A DNA stretch of 64,000 nt from CAZFLM01 sp964519955 (GTDB taxonomy: Bacteria > Armatimonadota > Chthonomonadetes > Chthonomonadales > CAJBBX01): NCBI GenBank assembly GCA_964519955.1, contig CAZFLM010000002.1:110009-174008 (forward strand). Direction: 5' to 3'. The notes below the pieces were generated by a model. That model ran no database searches and was not told where the DNA came from. It worked only from the letters and a program-made list of their open reading frames with translations. Both the position numbers and the translations under genes were made by a program. Shown here one piece after another: positions 15,201 through 22,767 of this stretch (positions are counted from its first letter, which is position 1; each line of letters begins with the position of its first letter).

Positions 15201-16854
15201 CCGCGGGCGACTTAGTGACGAGGAACGCGTCGGAAAGCCCGTCCGATACTGCCACCCGCACGGTGTTGACGCCTGTGTACAGCCCAGCATGGGGCGGAAT
15301 GGTCGCTGTGTAGCGAACGCCGGCGCGGTAGTCGCGCGCCGCCGTCGGGTCCGGGGCCAAGTCGTACCAGAGGTACGGCACACCGTACGAGGTGTACACC
15401 GTCGCCTGCAGCGTGGATGCAGGGTCGCCGTCGGCGTCGGCGTAGTTGGCGGAGATGATGTACTCCGTGCCGTCGGGCACTGTGGCCTTGTCGATAGTGA
15501 CCTCGGCCGTCGGCTTGGTGTTGGTGGTCACCTCTTCCAGATGGGCCGTGAAGGTCGCGGTGTCGAAGGTCGCGCCGCCGGAGCACCACCACGCGGCCTG
15601 CTGCAGCAGCGCGAAGCCGGCATAGTCGCGATGATGGAGATCGCATGCGTCCATCGCAAGGAACCGATCGGCGTCCGGCATGTAGCCGAAGTAGTAGGGG
15701 TACGTGCCGGTGGGGTCGGCCGCACGCGACGCCGTCGGATCGGCGTGCATCCAGTCCGCGCCGTTGAGGCACCATTCGACGCGGTAGTACCAGGCCGAGT
15801 CCCCGATCATCATCCCGCCAACTCGTCGCGCCGGAATCCCCACGTTCCGCAAGCAAGCGACCATCAGCGCTGCGAACCCGCCGCTGTCGGCCTGGCCGTC
15901 GCGCAGCACCTGAACGGCGTCTGCGTGCAGCGGAGTGGCCGTGAAGGCCAGCGCCTTGACCACCGCCAGATGGAGCAGCCGGGCCGCGTCATACGGCGTG
16001 GTGTTGTGACGGTAGTTGGCCGGCAGCGACGCGGCTACGAATGCCGAGATGGCCGCGTCGGCAGCCTCGCACGTCGGATCAGCCGCGACCCAGAGGGGCC
16101 ACGGCGCCTCGAGTTCCTCCAGGTCGAACCAGGTGATGTCCCGCAGCTTCGTGGGGTTCACCATGGCGTTCTGGAGCCCCGCGGTGAACGAGTGGGTGTC
16201 CGTGAACGCACCGGCGGCCACCTGGCTGCGGTTCACCTCGAAGATGGGGGTCGAGTACGGCGCCGTGGTCACTTTCTGCGATCCGGCCGGCCCGGGCGCG
16301 GCCACGATCGACTGCCCCGCGTGCATCGTTGGTACACCGAAGAGCACCCACAGGTTGCCGATCGTCCCAGAGCCATCGAGGAATGCGACCGTGCTGCTTA
16401 TGGTCCCGCGAACACGGGTGGAACCCCAGTACGCCACCGTCGTGAGCGGTGCCCGCGGAGTGAACGAGCCGGTCAGCGTGTTGTTGGTCGTGTCCGCGTC
16501 GCCGCTCACGTTGTCGGGGTCGAGCGTGACGCTCCATGGCAGTTCGCAGTCCAGCGCCATCGAGAACCTGGCGACCCATGTGTAGCCCACTCCAGCGCTG
16601 ACCGAGACGTCCTCGGTGTAGACCGTCTGGTTCCCCACGGTCCACTTGATGCGGAACGGCCGGGCGGGCGTTCCGGTGACTTTGGCGACCACGGTAAGAT
16701 GATAGGGAGCGCCGACCTGCGGAGGGTTTACCAACTGCCCGCTCGAGTCGCACGGCCCGGCCTTCGTGATCGCGACATCGCACTGGGCCAACAGCCGGGT
16801 CGGGATGAACGCGAGGACCACGAGGACGAGCCAGACTGATGCGCGGCGCGACAT
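12289..16854 (-). CDS. Giant secreted protein: degenerate transglutaminase-like domain plus Ig-like repeats
   Basis: A 1521-residue exported protein. Start MSRRASVWLV (AAAGGTGG upstream) begins a Sec signal peptide ending LLAQ. Next is a CARDB-like beta domain (about 25-130), then a transglutaminase-like domain. Its triad is degraded: the cysteine position is S324 (ADSGGFAALM), the histidine position is Y356 (WYYRVEW), and only D372 (HADPTAS) remains. Several Ig-like modules follow (units such as SLGETVRLQGTLKRSDTGAV, VVGDTVTLVATLTSGGTPLE), then six 95-residue IPT/TIG-like repeats with conserved LTATGK and ITCTLPL. It ends SAFTVKK with no LPXTG or clear anchor. A surface or extracellular adhesion or matrix role is inferred; no enzyme activity is expected. 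Confidence 0.85.
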   Translation of the reverse strand: MSRRASVWLVLVVLAFIPTRLLAQCDVAITKAGPCDSSGQLVNPPQVGAPYHLTVVAKVTGTPARPFRIKWTVGNQTVYTEDVSVSAGVGYTWVARFSMALDCELPWSVTLDPDNVSGDADTTNNTLTGSFTPRAPLTTVAYWGSTRVRGTISSTVAFLDGSGTIGNLWVLFGVPTMHAGQSIVAAPGPAGSQKVTTAPYSTPIFEVNRSQVAAGAFTDTHSFTAGLQNAMVNPTKLRDITWFDLEELEAPWPLWVAADPTCEAADAAISAFVAASLPANYRHNTTPYDAARLLHLAVVKALAFTATPLHADAVQVLRDGQADSGGFAALMVACLRNVGIPARRVGGMMIGDSAWYYRVEWCLNGADWMHADPTASRAADPTGTYPYYFGYMPDADRFLAMDACDLHHRDYAGFALLQQAAWWCSGGATFDTATFTAHLEEVTTNTKPTAEVTIDKATVPDGTEYIISANYADADGDPASTLQATVYTSYGVPYLWYDLAPDPTAARDYRAGVRYTATIPPHAGLYTGVNTVRVAVSDGLSDAFLVTKSPAGDTLQITIGYASRGLACVDSKGYAGQWTSFGAVFTHPDTGAVMEGKRLTFKLAGASVGSDVTGANGVGRCGYDVPVGAAGGPYPIQVDFAGDADCRALTATGTLTVYVGASVWLDSVAASLGETVRLQGTLKRSDTGAVLAGETVRFTAAGQEIGSAVTGADGVAGVTYTLPTAVHGDTIPVTAQMVARGYYVSGANTMYIDVTKKPSAVTAGSASAVVGDTVTLVATLTSGGTPLEGRHLSFSVGGYAAVSAPTDVNGRAALAYTILEGMAAGSYAVKVDFSGDSRHAASSATGSLTVSLRPTGVAVPDLSGYGGDTVTLSATLTRTDTAVPIGSRGLMFRVDGAWAGSAATLSSTGTATLNYAIPAAAAAGAHTISVEYAGEIGYAACTGTGTLTVMRRDPPTVTGITPNSGLNIGSVNITSLDGTGFRSGAKVKLTATGLADIAATNVTVVSATQITCTLNLSGKAAGSYAVVVTNADTQSGAKAGAFTVVKPPAPTVTAIAPSTALNIGSVDVTNLTGTGFLTGAAVKLTATGKSDIVATNVTVVSPTKITCTLPLTGAAAGVYAVVVTNVDSQSGSKSGAFTVTAPPAPKVTAIVPTKGLNNASLSVTNLAGTGFLSGAAVKLTATGKATITATDVVVVSATKITCTLPLSGAAVGVYTVVVTNVDAQSGSKASAFTVTAPPAPKVSAITPNKGINNASLRVTNLAGTGFVSGAAVKLTATGKPTITATDVAVVSSTRITCTLPLSGAAAGTYTVVVTNPDSQSGSKSGAFTVTAPPAPKVSAITPTKGINNASLSVTNLAGTGFVSGAAVKLTATGKATITATGVTVVSATKITCTLPLTGAAVGVYAVVVTNPDAQSGSKAGAFTVTAPPAPKVTAITPSKGANTGWLSVTNLAGTGFVSGAAVKLTATGKPTITATDVSVVSATKITCTLPLTGAAVGVYAVVVTNPDAQSGSKASAFTVKK
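12292..14004 (-). repeat. Six in-frame tandem repeats of 285 bp
   Basis: Six direct repeats with a period of exactly 285 bases (95 codons) at the 3' end of the giant protein gene; for example GTGAACGCG recurs at 12302 and 12587. The four units nearest the 3' end are almost identical in DNA; the two nearest the middle of the protein have diverged. This points to recent unit duplication or gene conversion and makes this stretch prone to assembly collapse. Confidence 0.9.
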
Positions 16855-17043
16855 GGCGACCACCTTTCCACTCCAGGGGGAGTACGCCCCGAAGACACGG
16901 CGGGCAGGACCATGCCGGGGGTGCGGCGCAGAAAGATCGATGCGGCGGATCTCGGGCGCGCCGCCGAGCAGCGCGCCCATGATCCCCATTGTACAGCCCG
17001 GCGGGCAACCGCGCCAGGGGCGTTTTGGCGTCCGGCAAGCAGC

Positions 17044-18441
17044 CTACGCCGGCTCGAACCGCGCCTGGAAGAAGCGCAGGTACTTCGGCTCGTAGACCAT
17101 GCGGAGACCGCGGGCGGAGGCACGCTCGTCGTAGACCGCGGCGACCGACTCGGCGGTCACGTCCATGTGCGCCTGGGTGTAGACGCGGCGCGGGATGGTG
17201 AGGCGGACCAGCTCCAGCTTGGGGCGGTTGTGGTCGCCGGTCTTCGCGTTGCGACCGGCGGAGACGATGCCCCTCTCCATGGCGCGCACGCCCGAGTCGG
17301 CGTACAACTCGGCGGCCAGCGTCTGCGCGGGGAAGAGGTCCTGCTCGAGCTGCGGGTAGAAGGCGCGGGCGTCCAGGTAGACCGCGTGCCCGCCGATGGG
17401 CTTCACGATGGGCACGCCCCAGTCGATCAGCTTCTGGCCGAGGTACTCCACCTGCCCGATGCGCGCCCGGATGTGGTCGTCCTCCACCGATTCGCGGATG
17501 CCGATGGCCATGGCCTCCATGTCGCGCCCAGCCATGCCGCCGTACGTGTGCAGCCCCTCGTAGACTACGACGAGGTTGCTGGCCTCCTCGTAGAGGTCCT
17601 TGTCGTTGAGCGCCAGCCACCCGCCGATGTTGACCAGGGCGTCCTTCTTGCCGCTCATCGTGCAGCCATCCGTGTAGGAGCAGAACTCCTTCAGGATGGC
17701 CGCCACGGACCGGCTCCCGTACCCGTCCTCGCGCTGCTGGATGAAGTAGGCGTTCTCCACCGCGCGCGTGGCGTCCATCATGATCTTGATGCCGTGCTTC
17801 TCGCAGAGCGCCTTGAGCGCCCGGGCGTTCGCCATCGACACCGGCTGCCCGCCTGCCATGTTCACCGTCGCGGCGAGGCACACGTACGGGATGCGGTCGG
17901 CCCCCACCCGATCGATCAGCGCGGCCAGCGCGTCGAGGTCGACGTTCCCCTTGAATGGGCTCTCGTCGGCCGGGTCGTGGGCCTCCGGCACGATGACATC
18001 CACGAAGGTGGCGCCGGCCAGCTCCTGGTGCAGGCGCGTCGTGGTGAAGTACATGTTGCCCGGCACTGTGTCGCCCTGCTTGATGGCGACCTGCGAGAGC
18101 AGGTGCTCCGCGCCGCGCCCCTGGTGGGTGGGCACCACGTAGTGGTATCCGTAGACCTTGCGTATCGTGTCTTCGAGGTGCTCGAAGTTGACGCTCCCCG
18201 CGTAGGCCTCGTCGCCCATCATCAGCCCGGCCCACTGGCGGTCGCTCATCGCGCTCGTTCCGCTGTCGGTCAGCAGGTCGATGTACACGTCGCGCGAGGG
18301 CAGCAGGAACGTGTTCCAGCCGGCGGCGGCGATGGCCGTCTCCCGCTGCGTGCGAGTGGTCATACGCAGCGGCTCGACCATCTTGACCTTCCAGGGCTCG
18401 GCCCAGGAGCGGCGGGCAGGTCGGTTCGGGGTGTCAGGCAC
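17044..18441 (-). CDS. tpl: Tyrosine phenol-lyase
   Basis: A 465-residue PLP enzyme of the beta-eliminating lyase family, clearly tyrosine phenol-lyase rather than tryptophanase. The residues that separate them are of the lyase type: Thr in the FTTTR motif (tryptophanase has Asp), Arg in TIPRRVYTQAH, and Phe in LRFFQARF (tryptophanase has His). The PLP lysine lies in CTMSGKKDALV (K265/K266), with THQGRGAEHLLSQ for phosphate binding. It converts L-tyrosine to phenol, pyruvate and ammonia (reversible). I chose GTG at 18441 because GAGG lies 9 bases upstream and the length matches the family (456-467). It stands alone, with no tyrosine permease next to it. Confidence 0.93.
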   Translation of the reverse strand: MPDTPNRPARRSWAEPWKVKMVEPLRMTTRTQRETAIAAAGWNTFLLPSRDVYIDLLTDSGTSAMSDRQWAGLMMGDEAYAGSVNFEHLEDTIRKVYGYHYVVPTHQGRGAEHLLSQVAIKQGDTVPGNMYFTTTRLHQELAGATFVDVIVPEAHDPADESPFKGNVDLDALAALIDRVGADRIPYVCLAATVNMAGGQPVSMANARALKALCEKHGIKIMMDATRAVENAYFIQQREDGYGSRSVAAILKEFCSYTDGCTMSGKKDALVNIGGWLALNDKDLYEEASNLVVVYEGLHTYGGMAGRDMEAMAIGIRESVEDDHIRARIGQVEYLGQKLIDWGVPIVKPIGGHAVYLDARAFYPQLEQDLFPAQTLAAELYADSGVRAMERGIVSAGRNAKTGDHNRPKLELVRLTIPRRVYTQAHMDVTAESVAAVYDERASARGLRMVYEPKYLRFFQARFEPA

Positions 18442-18561
18442 GGGCGTGATCCTCACTTCGGTGGGTGTGGCCGAACAGGCGCCATCGCCGGCGCGGCCGC
18501 GCATCGTCGCGCACCGGCATCTTCGCTGCGCAACCGGGCGAGTCCTCCGGGCGCCGCGCCG

Positions 18562-18767
18562 AGGCCCTGCCCCGCGCCACGCACACACCTGTGGGGCGCG
18601 CCCTCCGCGGCGCGCCGGGCACGTAGGAGCACGCACCCAGCCGTAACGAAGCGCAACACCAGCTACCCGGCAGGGCGCGGAGGCCCTGCCCCACAAGTCC
18701 GACGCGCCACGCACACGCCCGTGGGGCGCGCCCTCCGCGGCGCGCCGGGCAACGTAGGAGCACGCAG
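18562..18767. repeat. Two copies of a palindromic intergenic repeat (family A)
   Basis: The 370-base gap between the tpl gene and the ABC importer genes (18442-18811) contains no gene I can support. It holds two direct copies (about 18562-18635 and 18680-18767) of a unit with GAGGCCCTGCCCC, GCGCCACGCACAC, then GTGGGGCGCGCCCTCCGCGG and CGCGCCGGGC, ending ACGTAGGAGCACGCA. The core GGCGCGCC-CTCCGC-GGCGCGCC folds into a strong hairpin. A third copy lies at about 36411-36506, so this is a dispersed repeat. It may also serve as a transcription end for the importer genes. Confidence 0.8.
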
Positions 18768-18811
18768 GCAGCAGTCGTCTGCGTCCATCCGCGGTTCCAA
18801 CCAGACCCCAA

Positions 18812-19633
18812 CTACCCCTTGAGCGCCCCGGCGAGCATGGTGTCGTGGATGCGGTCGCGGAAGAGCCAGTAGACCACCAGGAGCGGGACCATGACGATGA
18901 CGAGGCCGGCGAAGAGCGCGCCCCAGTCCCCCTGGTAGTTCTGGGTCATGCTGAGGTTCGCGATGCCGAGGGAGAGAGTCTGCTTCTCGGGGGTCTGCAG
19001 CAGCACCAGGGCGAGCGGATACTCGTTCCAGAGGCCGATGGCGTTGAAGACCGCCACGACGACCATGCCGGGGCGCGCCAGGGGGAGCATGACGCGCAGG
19101 AAGGTCGAGGCATGGCCGCACCCGTCGATCATGGCGGCCTCGGCCAGTTCCTGCGGCTGCGTCTGGAAGAAGCCGGTGAGCACGAACACCGTGAACGGGA
19201 GCGAGTAGGCCACGTAGACGATGATGAGCCCGGGGATGCTGTCGAGTAGGCCGAGGTCGCGCAGCAGCAGGAACAGCGGCACGATCGTCAGGAAGAGCGG
19301 GAACATCAGGCCGCCCAGGAACGCGGTGTAGATCCACTTGGAGCCGCGAAACGGGTAGCGCGCCAGGATGTACGCGGTCATCGCGGAGGCGGGCAGCAGG
19401 ACGGCGAGCGTGCCCACCGTAACGATGACGCTGTTCAGGAAGCAGTGCGCGATGCCCGCCTCGCCCCACGCGCGGACGTAGTTGTCCCACTGCGGCGTCT
19501 TCGGCAGGCCCCAGGGCGACGCGAAGATCTCCGGGCCGGATTTGAGCGAGGTGACGACCACCCAGAGCAGCGGGGCGACCACCGAGAGCGCGAACAGGAC
19601 GAGGCCGATGGCGGCGAGAGAGCGCTTGATCAT
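18812..19633 (-). CDS. Sugar ABC transporter permease (MalG/UgpE type)
   Basis: A 273-residue inner-membrane permease with six predicted membrane segments, starting with IGLVLFALSVVAPLLWVVVT. The EAA loop that contacts the ATPase is EAAMIDGCGHASTFLRVMLP. It ends AGALKG, as is common for MalG-like carbohydrate permeases (CUT1 family). It overlaps the partner permease gene by 4 bases (ATGA). No ATP-binding subunit is encoded nearby, so a shared MsmX/MalK-like ATPase encoded elsewhere is expected. Confidence 0.94.
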   Translation of the reverse strand: MIKRSLAAIGLVLFALSVVAPLLWVVVTSLKSGPEIFASPWGLPKTPQWDNYVRAWGEAGIAHCFLNSVIVTVGTLAVLLPASAMTAYILARYPFRGSKWIYTAFLGGLMFPLFLTIVPLFLLLRDLGLLDSIPGLIIVYVAYSLPFTVFVLTGFFQTQPQELAEAAMIDGCGHASTFLRVMLPLARPGMVVVAVFNAIGLWNEYPLALVLLQTPEKQTLSLGIANLSMTQNYQGDWGALFAGLVIVMVPLLVVYWLFRDRIHDTMLAGALKG

Positions 19634-20532
19634 CCTCGCGCCTCCTGCGGGTCGCGCCGCATGAGGCCGAGCAGGATGCCGCTCACCGCCATCACGACCG
19701 CGAAGTTCGCTACCGCCAGGGCCGTGCCGAGTCCGAAGTCGCTGTTCTTGAACGCGAGTTCATAGAGGTAGGTCAGCATCACCTCGGTGTGCCGGTCCGG
19801 TCCGGCCTGCGTCATCAGGTAGACCAGCGCGAAGATGTTGAGCGTGTTGATGGCCAGATAGACCAGCGCGACGCGGAGCACCGCCCAGAGCATCGGGAGC
19901 GTGATGAGGCGGAAGCGCTCCAGACCCGCCGCACCGTCGAGCGTGGCCGCCTCCTGCACGTCGATGGGGATCTGCCGGATGCCGGCGGCGAAGAGCATGA
20001 CGTAGAAGCCGAGCCCGTGCCAGATGAACGCCACGGCCACCGCGCCCAGCGCCGCCGAGGGCACGCCGAGCCACGGCGTCTTCCCGAGGTTCGCGAAGCC
20101 GACCACGCGCAGCGCCGCGTTCAGCACGCCGAAGTTGGGGTTGTAGATGAAGGTCCAGAGGACGGCGACGACGACCAGTGAGATGACCTGCGGGAAGAGG
20201 TAGACGCTGCGGAGGCCGCGGACGAGGCGCGACTTGCCCTGCAGGGCGTGCGCGATCAGCAGCGACAGCACGACGATAGCCGCGCCCGCTCCGAGGAAGA
20301 GCTGAAGGTTGTGCAGCAGCGTGACGCCGAACACCTCGTCAGCGAACAGGCGGCGGAAGTTATCGACGCCGACGAACGTGCGCTGATCGGAGATGCCGCG
20401 CCACCGGTAGAGCGAGAACGCGAACGCCTCCAGCACCGGCCAGATGACGAACACGCCGTAAAGCAGGCAGGCGGGCGCGAGGAACGCCGCGATGAACAGG
20501 GCGCGCTCGCGCCGCCGCCGTGCGGTCCGCAT
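19630..20532 (-). CDS. Sugar ABC transporter permease (MalF/UgpA type)
   Basis: A 300-residue permease. Basic amino end (RTARRRRERALF), first membrane segment AAFLAPACLLYGVFVIWPVL, the FVGVDNFRRLFAD region typical of CUT1 MalF-like proteins, and an EAA loop EAATLDGAAGLERFRLITLP. It lies 3 bases after the binding-protein gene and overlaps the second permease gene by 4 bases. The pair forms the channel of a carbohydrate importer. Confidence 0.94.
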   Translation of the reverse strand: MRTARRRRERALFIAAFLAPACLLYGVFVIWPVLEAFAFSLYRWRGISDQRTFVGVDNFRRLFADEVFGVTLLHNLQLFLGAGAAIVVLSLLIAHALQGKSRLVRGLRSVYLFPQVISLVVVAVLWTFIYNPNFGVLNAALRVVGFANLGKTPWLGVPSAALGAVAVAFIWHGLGFYVMLFAAGIRQIPIDVQEAATLDGAAGLERFRLITLPMLWAVLRVALVYLAINTLNIFALVYLMTQAGPDRHTEVMLTYLYELAFKNSDFGLGTALAVANFAVVMAVSGILLGLMRRDPQEARG

Positions 20533-20535
20533 AGG

Positions 20536-21879
20536 CTACCGAGCCACCGTATGGTGCGGGATCGTCTTGTCCTTGCGCACCTTCTCCGCCGCGTCCTCGA
20601 GCCGCTGGACGAACTCCTCCGGCGTGGCCGATCCATTCAGCAGCGCCGACATCGCGTTCTCGTGGTCCGCCTTCATCGATGGGTACCACTGGGTGTAGTC
20701 GACCGACCAGACAGCCTTCGACGCCGCGAACGCCTTGGCGGGCTCCTCCAGGAAGTCGGGCTTCTTCGCCTCGTCGCTCCCCTTCACCGCCATCAGCGTG
20801 CCCTTCTCCTCGACGAACTGCTTCGCCTTGGGCAGCGAGGTCAGGTACTTGTAGAAGTCGATCGCCAGCTCGCGCTGCTTGCCCTTGGCCGGGATGACCC
20901 ACGGCTCGATGCCGATGTTGATGTTCGTGGGGTCCTTCCCGCCATCGATCACCGGCGGCAGGAAGAAGCGCATCTTGAACCCGGGCGCCATGACGTTGCG
21001 CATCTCGGAGTTGAGCCACGTGCCGCAGGGGATCATGGCGGCGCGGCCCAGCACGAACTCCTGCTGCGACTCCGTGTGGCTCATGCCGATGGCGCCATCC
21101 TGGAAGAACCCCCTATCCTTCAGCTCCTTGATCATCCGCGCCGCCTGCAGGAACGCCGGCGACTTCCACGCGCCCGGCACCAGGTCCTGCGCGTTGTCGA
21201 ATGCCTTGATGCCGCCCGCGCCGATGGCCCACGGGAGCAGGAAGCCGTTCACCATGTAGTAGGGGTACTTGCCCTGGTAGGTGATCGGCGCGATGCCGGC
21301 GGCCTTGATCTTCGGGCAGAGGGCCAGCAGCTCGCTCCAGGTCTTCGGCGGCGCCCAGCCGTGCTTGGCGAACATATCCGGGTCGTACCACCAGCCGCTC
21401 ATCGAGAAGAAGTAGGGCATCAGCCACTGCTTGCCCTCGTACTGGCCAAGCTTCAGGAGCGACGGCTCGAAGCTGTCCTTCCAGGTGCCGGTACCGTCGA
21501 ACGTCTTGCCGGCGAGCGCGTCGTCCCACGGCACGACCTGGTTCTCGTAGACCAGCGGCCAGTGGTCCATGCCCCAGCCGGGGTAGGCGAGGTCGGGCGG
21601 CGTGTTGGCGACGAAGCGCGGGCGCAGCTTCTCCCAGACGCGCGGGTCGCCCCACACCTTGATCTTCACGCCGGGATGCTTCGCCTCGTACTCCTTCGCG
21701 GCGGTCTCGAAGAAGTCGATGCCATAGCCGCCCTTGAACGAGGCGGCCTCCAGTTCCTTGCCGCCTCCTCCGCCGCCCCCACCGGAGCCGCCCGACGGTC
21801 CGGACGATGGGCTGCAGCCGGCAAGAACGATCGCGGCGGAGAACGCGAGGCAGCTTCGTGAAACCAAGCCGGGGCTCAT
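20536..21879 (-). CDS. Sugar ABC transporter substrate-binding lipoprotein
   Basis: A 447-residue extracellular solute-binding protein, family 1. Signal peptide with lipobox LAGC (cysteine about residue 22), then a Gly/Ser-rich linker. Core features: IDFFETAAKEYEAKHPGVKI, SMSGWWYDPDMFAKHGWAPP (ligand-facing Trp/Tyr) and GRAAMIPCGTWLNSEM. ATG at 21879 chosen because GAGGAG lies 8 bases upstream; a GTG three codons earlier is open. First gene of the importer operon. The sugar cannot be read from sequence; the nearby glycosidase genes suggest oligosaccharides. Confidence 0.93.
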   Translation of the reverse strand: MSPGLVSRSCLAFSAAIVLAGCSPSSGPSGGSGGGGGGGGKELEAASFKGGYGIDFFETAAKEYEAKHPGVKIKVWGDPRVWEKLRPRFVANTPPDLAYPGWGMDHWPLVYENQVVPWDDALAGKTFDGTGTWKDSFEPSLLKLGQYEGKQWLMPYFFSMSGWWYDPDMFAKHGWAPPKTWSELLALCPKIKAAGIAPITYQGKYPYYMVNGFLLPWAIGAGGIKAFDNAQDLVPGAWKSPAFLQAARMIKELKDRGFFQDGAIGMSHTESQQEFVLGRAAMIPCGTWLNSEMRNVMAPGFKMRFFLPPVIDGGKDPTNINIGIEPWVIPAKGKQRELAIDFYKYLTSLPKAKQFVEEKGTLMAVKGSDEAKKPDFLEEPAKAFAASKAVWSVDYTQWYPSMKADHENAMSALLNGSATPEEFVQRLEDAAEKVRKDKTIPHHTVAR

Positions 21880-22006
21880 AAGCGACACTCCTCTACACGT
21901 AGTCGCCTGCAGGATTACCGAAACGGTGCCGCAACTCCTCTAGAAGGCGAGCAGGAATGGTCAGGGGCTCCGCACAATGAAGGTTTCAGTTGGACACACA
22001 GCACTC

Positions 22007-22035
22007 TTGACACCCCACCCTGAGCGTGGTATCAT
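22007..22035 (+). promoter_or_regulatory. Sigma-70 type promoter with consensus -35
   Basis: TTGACA (22007-22012), a 17-base spacer, then TATCAT (22030-22035), 42 bases upstream of the small secreted peptide gene. This is the best -35/-10 pair I found in the window and implies strong constitutive expression of the gene cluster that follows. Confidence 0.8.
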
Positions 22036-22077
22036 GTGGTGCCGATAATGGAGTCCAGAATCGGAGGAGGTGATAGG

Positions 22078-22221
22078 ATGCGCAGGTTATCGGGTCTCTG
22101 GTACGTGCTGCTGGCCTCTGCCGTTTTGGTCGGCATGAGCGCTGTCGTAGCCTCTGCCGCAACCGGCGGCGATCCGGACACGTCGCCCATCGACGTGGTC
22201 ACGTGCGCTGTGCCTGTCTAG
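22078..22221 (+). CDS. Tiny secreted peptide (47 aa)
   Basis: A 47-residue peptide starting MRRLSGLWYV after an ideal ribosome site (GGAGGTGAT, ATG). Residues 1-27 form a Sec signal peptide (hydrophobic LLASAVLVGMSAVV, cleavage after ASA). The predicted mature peptide is only about 20 residues, acidic, with one cysteine (TGGDPDTSPIDVVTCAVPV). Strong promoter, perfect ribosome site and clean signal peptide argue that this is a real gene despite its length. It resembles short secreted peptides that are released as signals or crosslinked through cysteine; no family recognised. Confidence 0.72.
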   Translation: MRRLSGLWYVLLASAVLVGMSAVVASAATGGDPDTSPIDVVTCAVPV

Positions 22222-22358
22222 GGCCAGCCTGCTGTACCGACCTGAGATCAGGACGAACCGACGCCTTGTCCGGGCGGCGTGCGGCCATACGCGGGGGTGC
22301 CCATACTGGCACCGATCCCGTGGCTCGCGCGAGTTCGGACCCATAAGGAGCAGCAACG

Positions 22359-22700
22359 ATGCGCCTGTCGGATCGCCGTGTGTTGACTGCCTCCGCCCTG
22401 CTTGTCGTGCTGTGCGCCAGCGCCGCTTTCGCTGGCAACGGCTGTTTCCTCACACCGATGTCGGGTGCCTCTCACGCCGGCTACTGCAATCTGGCCGGCA
22501 CCTACAACCAGTACTGGCCCGCCCAGGAGTCGTCGTGCGTCTACACGCCTGCATACTGGGCCGGTTGCTGTGACTGGCGGGTAGGCCTCCAGCGAAAGCA
22601 ATCGGGATGGTCCAACCAGGACTGCACAGGAACCCTCGTAAGCCAGACCGCGTGGATCGTGATCGGCACCGCCATGCAGTCGAGCGGCTACTCCTGTTGA
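22359..22700 (+). CDS. Secreted cysteine-rich small protein
   Basis: A 113-residue protein with AAGGAG upstream of its ATG. Signal peptide 1-25 (LLVVLCASAAFA). The mature protein, about 88 residues, has seven cysteines (GNGC, AGYC, ESSC, a CC pair in WAGCCDW, NQDC, and a C-terminal YSC), plus many Tyr/Trp residues. This composition suggests a disulfide-stabilised exported protein. It lies 137 bases after the peptide gene and 67 before the next gene, with a stem-loop in between. No family recognised. The thioredoxin-like and membrane proteins downstream are plausible oxidation partners. Confidence 0.8.
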   Translation: MRLSDRRVLTASALLVVLCASAAFAGNGCFLTPMSGASHAGYCNLAGTYNQYWPAQESSCVYTPAYWAGCCDWRVGLQRKQSGWSNQDCTGTLVSQTAWIVIGTAMQSSGYSC

Positions 22701-22711
22701 CCGGAGCTGGG

Positions 22712-22748
22712 CACGGGTGTGGCGCGCAGGCTACGTCGCACCCGTGCG
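22712..22748 (+). other. Stem-loop between cysteine-rich gene and downstream genes
   Basis: GCACGGGTG and CACCCGTGC form a 9-bp stem with a 19-base loop just after the stop of the cysteine-rich protein gene. No T run follows. Such intercistronic hairpins often protect the upstream message, raising the small secreted protein relative to the membrane proteins encoded downstream (inference). Confidence 0.5.
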
Positions 22749-22767
22749 TGCTCAGAGGCACACCAGC

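Noticed and set aside
17044..18441. Tryptophanase
   Set aside because: Thr, Arg and Phe are present at the positions where tryptophanase has Asp, a different residue and His.
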